A stretch of 64,000 nucleotides of DNA from positions 682,001 through 746,000 of the forward strand of contig CBDIDR010000001.1 in NCBI GenBank assembly GCA_965277895.1. Reading direction: 5' to 3'. Both the position numbers and the translations under genes were made by a program. This DNA comes from GCA-2862585 sp965277895. Lineage in GTDB: Bacteria; Bacteroidota; Bacteroidia; Flavobacteriales; UBA7312. Of this stretch, positions 8,684-15,211 are shown in pieces; position 1 is the first letter of the stretch, and each line of letters begins with the position of its first letter. The notes beneath the pieces are model-generated. The model did no database searches. It had not been told where the DNA came from and saw only the letters and a program-made list of their open reading frames with translations.

Positions 8684-9880
8684 ATGGAAAAAAGAACTAA
8701 AAATATTTGGATAATAAACCAGTATGCAGGTTCGCCTAAGCATGGAATGACTTTTCGAAGCTATTCATTAGCCAAAGGATTTATTAAGAAGCATAAAGTT
8801 ACCATTTTCTCGGCCTCTTATTCACATGTGATGAGTCAGCCTCCTGAAGTACACAAGGCATCAACAAGGGAAAATATTGATGGTATAGATTATTTGTGGC
8901 AAAAAGTGCCTGTATACAGTAATTCAAAGAGCTTAGGAAGAGTACTTAGTATGTTTATTTTTCTATTCAGACTTTTCTTTGTAAATGTACGCAAGCTAGA
9001 AAAACCCGATGTAATTATAGTTTCATCTATATCGCCATTTCCTATTTGGAAAGCCTATTTTTGGGCTAAGCGATTTAATGCTAAACTCATATTTGAGGTC
9101 AGGGATATTTGGCCCTTGACAATATTAGAGCTCGGCGGATTTAAAAAAAGCAATCCATTTGTAATCTTACTTCAGTTAACTGAGAATTTTGCTTATAAAG
9201 TTTCAGATTATGTAGTTTCTGTTTTGCCTAAAGCATTTGACCACATGAAGCATCATGGTTTAGATTTGGAAAGATTTAAGTACATTCCTAATGGTATTGA
9301 AATTAAAGCTTTAGCTAAAACTAATAGGCCTGAAAAAGATATTTTTAAAGTAGGTTATGCAGGTACATTAGGCGTCGCTAATGCTTTAAATTATTTAATC
9401 GATGCTGTTCATTTCATTAAAGAAAGTAATATTGAGATTCATTTACTTGGAAATGGCCCTGAAAAGAAGGCTTTAATAGAAATGGTAAAGGATAAAAATA
9501 TCACTAATGTATTTTTTCATTATGCTGTCCCTAAGGACGAAGTTGGAGTTTTTCTCTCAAAAATGGATGCATTATATATTGGTTGGCATTTTTCTAAAAT
9601 ATACAGATTTGGAATTTCAGCTAATAAGTTGTTTGATTATTTAGCATCAGCTAAACCAATTATCCATTCAGTTAATGCGGGTAATGATCCTGTTTATGAA
9701 GCCAAAGCCGGAATTTCAGTCTCGCCAGAAAATCCTGAGGAGATTGCTAATGCAATTTTGAAAATTTATAAAATGTCTCAATCTGAAAGAAATGAATTAG
9801 GTCAGAATGGTCGAGCCTATGTAGAGAAATACCATTCGTATGAACAATTAGCAAAACAATATGAGTATCTATTTAGTTAG
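8684..9880 (+). CDS. Glycosyltransferase family 4, WbuB/WcaI-like
   Basis: This 398-residue GT4 enzyme resembles the WbuB branch: INQYAGSPKHGMTFRSYSLA near the N-terminus, FEVRDIWPLTILELGG at about residue 140, YIPNGIE, and the donor-site region RFGISANKLFDYLASAKPI. Known WbuB proteins add an N-acetylfucosamine-type residue to a polyprenyl-linked sugar, which would suit the WecA-like and WbpM-like genes just downstream; that substrate is inference. It overlaps the next gene by 20 nt, pointing to coupled expression. Confidence 0.88.
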   Translation: MEKRTKNIWIINQYAGSPKHGMTFRSYSLAKGFIKKHKVTIFSASYSHVMSQPPEVHKASTRENIDGIDYLWQKVPVYSNSKSLGRVLSMFIFLFRLFFVNVRKLEKPDVIIVSSISPFPIWKAYFWAKRFNAKLIFEVRDIWPLTILELGGFKKSNPFVILLQLTENFAYKVSDYVVSVLPKAFDHMKHHGLDLERFKYIPNGIEIKALAKTNRPEKDIFKVGYAGTLGVANALNYLIDAVHFIKESNIEIHLLGNGPEKKALIEMVKDKNITNVFFHYAVPKDEVGVFLSKMDALYIGWHFSKIYRFGISANKLFDYLASAKPIIHSVNAGNDPVYEAKAGISVSPENPEEIANAILKIYKMSQSERNELGQNGRAYVEKYHSYEQLAKQYEYLFS

Positions 9881-10811
9881 TTTATTTGTTTTAATTATCG
9901 TGATGTTGGTCTATTTGAAAATCGCTAATCGATTTAATATAGTAGATAAGCCCAATCATCGTTCTTCACATGAAATAGTTACGATTAGAGGCGGTGGAAT
10001 TGTATTTCCAATTTCTATTCTACTTTTCTTTTTAACTTCTGGGTTTTCTTACCCTTTCTTTTCTTTAGCAATAGTATTGATTTCTTTAGTCAGTTTTATT
10101 GATGACATAAAACCCTTAAAAGCAGTTCTTCGTCTATTTTTTCATCTTATTTCAGCTCTACTTGTAATTGCTGAATTTATTCCAGAGGTGTCGGTTTTAG
10201 TTATTCCAATTATCTTGTTTATACTACTAGGGGGAGTGAATGCTTATAATTTCATGGATGGTATAAATGGCATAACATCGACTTACAGTCTGGTGATACT
10301 ATTGTCGTTCTTATATTTAAATCAGAGTTTGAATTTTATCGATAATGATATAATTGTATTGCCGCTTATTTCAGTAATTGTTTTCTCATTTTTTAATTTT
10401 AGAAAAAAAGCCCTTTGTTTTTCAGGAGATGTAGGTAGTTTATCCATCTCCTTGCTTATTTTATTCATTTTGATAAAACTGATTATATTCACCCAACAAC
10501 CCCTTTATGGACTCTTACTAATGGTATATGCTATGGATACAGCACTTACCATGCTTAAAAGAAAAATGAATGGAGAAAATATTTTAAAACCCCATCGAAG
10601 CCATTTGTATCAAATACTAGCAAATGAAAAGGGTTTATCACACCTCAAGGTGTCAGTCATTTATGGGATTAGTCAGCTCTTTATAAATTATTTAGTTATA
10701 TTCCATATTATAAAACTAAACAATTCATACTTTTGGGGATTGGCACTAATTGCATTTATATTAGTGTCTTATGTTTTTATCAAAAATAAAAATGAAAGAA
10801 CAATTAACTAA
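9861..10811 (+). CDS. WecA/WbpL-like polyprenyl-phosphate N-acetylhexosamine-1-phosphate transferase
   Basis: This integral membrane enzyme of the MraY/WecA family moves a sugar-1-phosphate from a UDP-sugar to undecaprenyl phosphate, starting glycan assembly. In 316 residues it has about ten hydrophobic helices and the family motifs: PNHRSSHE, RGGGIVFP, FIDDIKPL (the DD metal site), NAYNFMDGINGITS, FSGDVGSLSI, and the HRSHLYQIL histidine motif near residue 245. It overlaps both neighbours. Followed by a 4,6-dehydratase it resembles the wbpL-wbpM pair of Pseudomonas O-antigen clusters. A second, unrelated initiating enzyme lies at 13787. Confidence 0.9.
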   Translation: MSIYLVSLFVLIIVMLVYLKIANRFNIVDKPNHRSSHEIVTIRGGGIVFPISILLFFLTSGFSYPFFSLAIVLISLVSFIDDIKPLKAVLRLFFHLISALLVIAEFIPEVSVLVIPIILFILLGGVNAYNFMDGINGITSTYSLVILLSFLYLNQSLNFIDNDIIVLPLISVIVFSFFNFRKKALCFSGDVGSLSISLLILFILIKLIIFTQQPLYGLLLMVYAMDTALTMLKRKMNGENILKPHRSHLYQILANEKGLSHLKVSVIYGISQLFINYLVIFHIIKLNNSYFWGLALIAFILVSYVFIKNKNERTIN

Positions 10812-12648
10812 TCTTTCAAGAAGGCAGAAGCAAGCGTTAATGATAATGTCTGATGTTATCATTTTGCTGTTGGCTATATGGCTATCATTTGCCTTACGAC
10901 TTGGTGTATTGTGGCCTGATAAGATTCTTTCTAATCTTTGGATATTTGTGATTATTCCCCTAGTATCTATCCCTTTATTTATTCGATTTGGACTGTACAA
11001 ATCTGTGCTAAAATTTATGGGCACAAAGGTTATTGTTACAGCATTTCAGTCTATTACTATAACAAGTCTTTTTGTTGGTTTTGCCATGATGATTTTCAGA
11101 GAAGCAGATATGCCAAGAACGGTTATACTTATTTTTTGGTTTGTCTCTAGTATTCTTATTATTATCATGCGGTTTTTATACAAGGGTTATTTATATTCTT
11201 GGGACAATTTTGTTAATGATAGAAAGCCAACTATCATTTACGGTGCAGGAAGTGCTGGTGCTCAGATTGTAGAAAGCTTAAGAAAAAATCATGAATATGC
11301 ACCAATTGCATTTATTGATGACGAGAAAAGTAAACAAGGAACATTCATTAACTTTACTAGAATTCACCCTTTTTCGGACTTAAAAGATATTATCAAGAAA
11401 AGAAAGGTAAAGGTAATTTTGTTAGCGATTCCTTCATTGTCAGAACAGCGAAAACGCGATTTACTTAAAAAGTTATCAAAATATCCTGTTGAGGTAAAAC
11501 TATTACCATCGCTTTCAGAAATAGTAAGCGGAAGAGTATCTATTGAGAACATTAGACATGTACAAGTCGAAGATATTCTTGGGAGAACCCCAGTAAAGCC
11601 CAAAACATCTTTACTTAAGAAAAATATTACTGGCAAGAATGTTTTAGTTACTGGAGCTGGTGGTAGTATAGGTTCAGAACTTTGTAGGCAAATATTGAAG
11701 TTGAAACCCAACAAGATTGTGCTTTTTGAACATTCTGAGTTTAATCTGTATTCAATTGATTATGAATTAACATCATTAGGCGAAAAGGACTGTGAAATTA
11801 TTCCAGTTTTAGCGGATGTTAAGTCAATAAATAAAGTTGAAAACGCAATTAAAGAAAATAAGATTAATACCATATATCATGCGGCCGCCTACAAGCATGT
11901 TCCTATGGTAGAAAAAAATACAGTAGAAGGCGTATTCAATAATGTAATGGGCACCTATAATGTAGCTGTCTGTGCACGAGACAATAATATTGAGAATATG
12001 GTTTTAATCAGTACCGATAAAGCCGTAAGACCTACAAACGTAATGGGTGCGTCAAAACGATTTTCAGAACTAGTGTTACAAGCCTTAAACTCTGAAGAAT
12101 CGAATACTTGTTTTAGTATGGTTCGATTTGGTAATGTACTAGACTCTGCAGGCTCAGTAGTACCATTATTTAGAAGGCAAATCAAAGAGGGAGGTCCAGT
12201 AACCGTTACACATGCAAAAGTCACGCGATACTTTATGTCTATCCCAGAAGCTGTTCAATTAGTACTTCAGGCAGGAGCTATGGCAAAAGGTGGAGATGTA
12301 TTCGTCTTAGATATGGGTGAGCCTGTTAGGATTCTTGATTTAGCACACCGTATGATTAATCTAAGTGGACTTAGCCCTATAACCTCAGAGAACCCAGAGG
12401 GGGATATAAAAATAAAGTTCACAGGTCTCCGCGAGGGGGAGAAGCTGTATGAGGAACTATTGATTGGTAAAGATGTTATTCAATCAAAGCACCCTCAAAT
12501 TATGCAGGCAAATGAAGATTTTTTGAGTTGGCAAAAGGTGAGTTCATTAATTGAAGACATTAAAACTAATCATGAAAAATTAGATGATGATTCTATGAGG
12601 AAGGTTTTAATTGAAAATGTAGAGGGATACAAGCCAGCAAAAAATTAG
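10792..12648 (+). CDS. Membrane-bound nucleotide-sugar 4,6-dehydratase (WbpM/PglF/CapD-like)
   Basis: This 618-residue protein has four N-terminal membrane helices, a CoA-binding-like Rossmann domain (GAGSAGAQIVESL), and a C-terminal SDR dehydratase domain with GAGGSIGSELCRQIL for NAD binding, AAYKHVPMVE, and the STDKAVRPTNVMGASKR active-site region in which Met takes the place of Tyr, as in WbpM/FlaA1 enzymes. It converts UDP-GlcNAc to the 4-keto-6-deoxy sugar, the precursor of QuiNAc, FucNAc or bacillosamine. I start at the ATG at 10792 (MKEQLTNLSRRQK); an in-frame ATG at 10771 would add seven residues and increase overlap with the preceding gene. No 4-keto reductase gene is visible nearby. 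Confidence 0.93.
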   Translation: MKEQLTNLSRRQKQALMIMSDVIILLLAIWLSFALRLGVLWPDKILSNLWIFVIIPLVSIPLFIRFGLYKSVLKFMGTKVIVTAFQSITITSLFVGFAMMIFREADMPRTVILIFWFVSSILIIIMRFLYKGYLYSWDNFVNDRKPTIIYGAGSAGAQIVESLRKNHEYAPIAFIDDEKSKQGTFINFTRIHPFSDLKDIIKKRKVKVILLAIPSLSEQRKRDLLKKLSKYPVEVKLLPSLSEIVSGRVSIENIRHVQVEDILGRTPVKPKTSLLKKNITGKNVLVTGAGGSIGSELCRQILKLKPNKIVLFEHSEFNLYSIDYELTSLGEKDCEIIPVLADVKSINKVENAIKENKINTIYHAAAYKHVPMVEKNTVEGVFNNVMGTYNVAVCARDNNIENMVLISTDKAVRPTNVMGASKRFSELVLQALNSEESNTCFSMVRFGNVLDSAGSVVPLFRRQIKEGGPVTVTHAKVTRYFMSIPEAVQLVLQAGAMAKGGDVFVLDMGEPVRILDLAHRMINLSGLSPITSENPEGDIKIKFTGLREGEKLYEELLIGKDVIQSKHPQIMQANEDFLSWQKVSSLIEDIKTNHEKLDDDSMRKVLIENVEGYKPAKN

Positions 12649-12653
12649 CTTTA

Positions 12654-13727
12654 ATGAAGTTAGCTATTATTGGTACAAGAGGAATCCCCAATAATTATGG
12701 AGGGTTTGAACAATTTGCAGAATACTTATCTGATGGATTGTCTAATGAAGGGCACGATGTCTTTGTATATAATTCGCATAATCATCCTTTCCAGAACAAA
12801 AAATGGAAAAAAGTAAATATCATTCACTGTTTCGATCCAGAGTATAAGATTGGAACAGTAGGTCAATTTATCTACGATTTAAACTGTATTCTAGATTCAA
12901 GAAAAAGAGATTTTGATGTTATTCTTCAACTAGGTTATACTAGTAGTTCGATTTGGAACTTTTTGTTTAAGAAAAATATCAAAATAGTTACTAATATGGA
13001 TGGTCTAGAATGGAAAAGAACTAAATACTCTTCAGTAACTAAACTCTTTTTAAAGTATGCAGAAAAATTAGCTGTAAAATACAGCGATGTATTAGTGGCA
13101 GACTCTATTGGAATTAAAAATTACCTCAATAAAAAACATGGTGTAGACTCATCGTTTATTCCATATGGTGCAACCGTTTTTAATGCCCCTAATATTGAAT
13201 CGCTAAAGCAGTTTAACTTAGAACCTTATGCTTACGACATGATAATTGCTCGTGTAGAACCTGAAAATAATGTCAAAACAATTATTGATGGTTTTGTCGA
13301 TTCAGGTGTTTCGAGGAAATTAGTAGTAGTAGGTAATATGAATACTAGATTAGGTAAGGAAATTCAGTATTACCTCAAAGATGATAGAGTTATATTTTTA
13401 GGCTTTGTTTCGTCAATTGATGCCTTAAACAACTTAAGGTATTATTCAAACTTATACTTTCATGGACATACTGTTGGAGGAACTAATCCGTCATTATTAG
13501 AGGCTATGGCATCAAATAGTTTAATCTGTGCTCACGACAATTCTTTTAACAAACATATTTTAGAGGAACACGCTTTTTATTTTAATTCCAGTTCTGATAT
13601 TACTAAAATCGTCAATTCAATTAATAAAACTGAACATGAAGATTGGTGTAAAATCAATACAAATAAGATTAATGCTAATTATAAGCATTCTAGCATAGTG
13701 TCTAAATATGAGCAAATACTGATTTAA
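12654..13727 (+). CDS. Glycosyltransferase family 4 with N-terminal DUF1972-type domain
   Basis: This 357-residue glycosyltransferase carries the strongly conserved opening IGTRGIPNNYGGFEQFAEYL of the DUF1972 group, often annotated as rhamnosyl- or other hexosyltransferases in capsule clusters. The donor domain includes IIARVEPENNVKTIIDGF, VVVGN and HGHTVGGTNPSLLEAMA with the conserved glutamate. It starts 5 nt after the dehydratase gene and is the last gene before a recognisable internal promoter, so the long operon may end or restart here. Specificity is unknown. Confidence 0.9.
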   Translation: MKLAIIGTRGIPNNYGGFEQFAEYLSDGLSNEGHDVFVYNSHNHPFQNKKWKKVNIIHCFDPEYKIGTVGQFIYDLNCILDSRKRDFDVILQLGYTSSSIWNFLFKKNIKIVTNMDGLEWKRTKYSSVTKLFLKYAEKLAVKYSDVLVADSIGIKNYLNKKHGVDSSFIPYGATVFNAPNIESLKQFNLEPYAYDMIIARVEPENNVKTIIDGFVDSGVSRKLVVVGNMNTRLGKEIQYYLKDDRVIFLGFVSSIDALNNLRYYSNLYFHGHTVGGTNPSLLEAMASNSLICAHDNSFNKHILEEHAFYFNSSSDITKIVNSINKTEHEDWCKINTNKINANYKHSSIVSKYEQILI

Positions 13728-13729
13728 TT

Positions 13730-13759
13730 TTGATTTAATTCCGATTCTTACTATCTTTA
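13730..13759 (+). promoter_or_regulatory. Bacteroidota-type promoter upstream of the WcaJ-like gene
   Basis: TTG at 13730-13732 and TATCTTTA at 13752-13759 are separated by exactly 19 nt, matching the Bacteroidota TTG-N19-TAnnTTTG arrangement with one mismatch in the last base of the -7 box. The ATG at 13787 lies 27 nt downstream of the -7 element. It would let the last enzyme of the cluster be transcribed independently of the long upstream operon. Confidence 0.5.
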
Positions 13760-13786
13760 TATTTAGCCTTTTCTTAACAAGCTTAT

Positions 13787-15163
13787 ATGAATGTGAAAGC
13801 ACTAAAATTACGTTTACTATTCAGTTTTGGTGATGTTTTCCACCTAACTTTAGCCTTCTTGTTGGCTTATAGAATTACGTTTTTTTCGCTTGACATTTCC
13901 GATAAATACTTGTTTCTATTGGTAATTGTTAACTTGAGTTGGTTACTATTAGGTTTCTTTTTTGGTTTGTTTGACTATGAACGAGCCTCAAGATTTGAAT
14001 TGGTACTGTCAAACTTGCTAAAAGCCGTGATTGTTCATGCTCTTATTACCTCTACACTTCTATTCTCCTTAAAGACAAATTCCTTTTCTTATAACCATTT
14101 GTATTACACTTTTGGATTGAGTTATTTAATCCTATTTGTATGGAGAATATTTTCGGTGTTTTTTATTAAAAAATACAGAAGACTTGGGTACAACTATAAA
14201 GAAATTGTTATTATTGGTACTGCTGAGAAATCAACACAACTTGCTCAATTTTTCCTAAATAATGAGCATGGTTACAAGCTACAAGCTTTCTTTTATTCCA
14301 AATCGTCTAATAAGAAATTAAGTTGCCCCTGTTTTCATATTGATGAGCTCGAAGAGTTTTGCAAAAATAACAGAGTAGAGGAGATATATTATTCAGACTC
14401 AATATATGATGAAACACTATTGATGAGTATCATTAAATTTTGTGATGATAATATGATAAGACTGAAAATAACGCCTGATTTTTCCAGTTTTAAACAACGA
14501 AAAATTAATATTGATTTATACGGAGCTATTCCTGTTATCACACTACGAGATGAGCCATTGCAAGATGAATTTAACAGATTTATTAAAAGGGTATTCGACA
14601 TCATTTTCTCTTTGTTTGTAATCGTATTTATTTTGTCTTGGTTAACGCCTATAGTTGGTTTAATTATAAAACTCACTTCAGAAGGGCCAGTCTTTTTTGT
14701 CCAAAGGCGTTCGGGATTGGATAATAAAGAATTTAACTGTTATAAATTCAGAACGATGTGTTTGAACCGATTATCTGATGTTAGACAAGCGTACAAGGAT
14801 GACCCTCGCATCACAAAATTTGGTAGATTTTTACGTAGGACGAGTATCGATGAAATGCCACAGTTCTTCAATACATTAATTGGAAATATGTCAGTTGTTG
14901 GCCCCAGACCGCACATGCTAAAACACACGAAAAGTTATTCTCAAATTATCGACGGTTATATGGTAAGACAACTTGTTTTTCCAGGCATTACAGGTGCAGC
15001 TCAAGCTTATGGTTTCAGAGGTGAAACAAGAAATGTTAAGGATATGGAAGATAGAGTAAAATACGATGTGTGGTATATTGAAAATTGGTCTTTATTACTT
15101 GATGTAAAACTGATTTCTCTAACTATAATCAACCTTTTCAAGACTCAGGAAAATGCTGTTTAG
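13787..15163 (+). CDS. Undecaprenyl-phosphate hexose-1-phosphate transferase (WcaJ-like polyprenyl glycosylphosphotransferase)
   Basis: This 458-residue enzyme starts glycan synthesis by transferring hexose-1-phosphate, often glucose-1-P, from UDP-sugar to undecaprenyl phosphate. Four to five N-terminal membrane helices are followed by a CoA-binding-like domain (IVIIGTAEKSTQLAQFFLN, about 140-235), a re-entrant helix (KRVFDIIFSLFVIVF, about 265-290) and the bacterial sugar transferase catalytic domain with FVQRRSG, YKFRTM, the Asp-Glu pair in RRTSIDEMPQFFN, SVVGPRPHM and FPGITGAAQA. It is mechanistically unrelated to the WecA-like protein encoded upstream. A 59-nt gap with a promoter separates it from the rest of the cluster. 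Confidence 0.92.
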   Translation: MNVKALKLRLLFSFGDVFHLTLAFLLAYRITFFSLDISDKYLFLLVIVNLSWLLLGFFFGLFDYERASRFELVLSNLLKAVIVHALITSTLLFSLKTNSFSYNHLYYTFGLSYLILFVWRIFSVFFIKKYRRLGYNYKEIVIIGTAEKSTQLAQFFLNNEHGYKLQAFFYSKSSNKKLSCPCFHIDELEEFCKNNRVEEIYYSDSIYDETLLMSIIKFCDDNMIRLKITPDFSSFKQRKINIDLYGAIPVITLRDEPLQDEFNRFIKRVFDIIFSLFVIVFILSWLTPIVGLIIKLTSEGPVFFVQRRSGLDNKEFNCYKFRTMCLNRLSDVRQAYKDDPRITKFGRFLRRTSIDEMPQFFNTLIGNMSVVGPRPHMLKHTKSYSQIIDGYMVRQLVFPGITGAAQAYGFRGETRNVKDMEDRVKYDVWYIENWSLLLDVKLISLTIINLFKTQENAV

Positions 15164-15179
15164 ATTGCCTTCTTTTATA

Positions 15180-15187
15180 TATCTTTG
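15180..15187 (+). promoter_or_regulatory. -7 promoter element (TAnnTTTG)
   Basis: TATCTTTG fits the Bacteroidota -7 consensus exactly and lies 24 nt before the ATG at 15212. No clear TTG at the -33 position is present, so only half the promoter is recognised. Confidence 0.4.
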
Positions 15188-15211
15188 TTTTATACTTAAA
15201 GCCCTTTTATC

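Noticed and set aside
10771..10791. Earlier start of the 4,6-dehydratase at 10771.
   Set aside because: It would add seven residues and a 41-nt overlap; the ATG at 10792 fits the family's N-terminus better.
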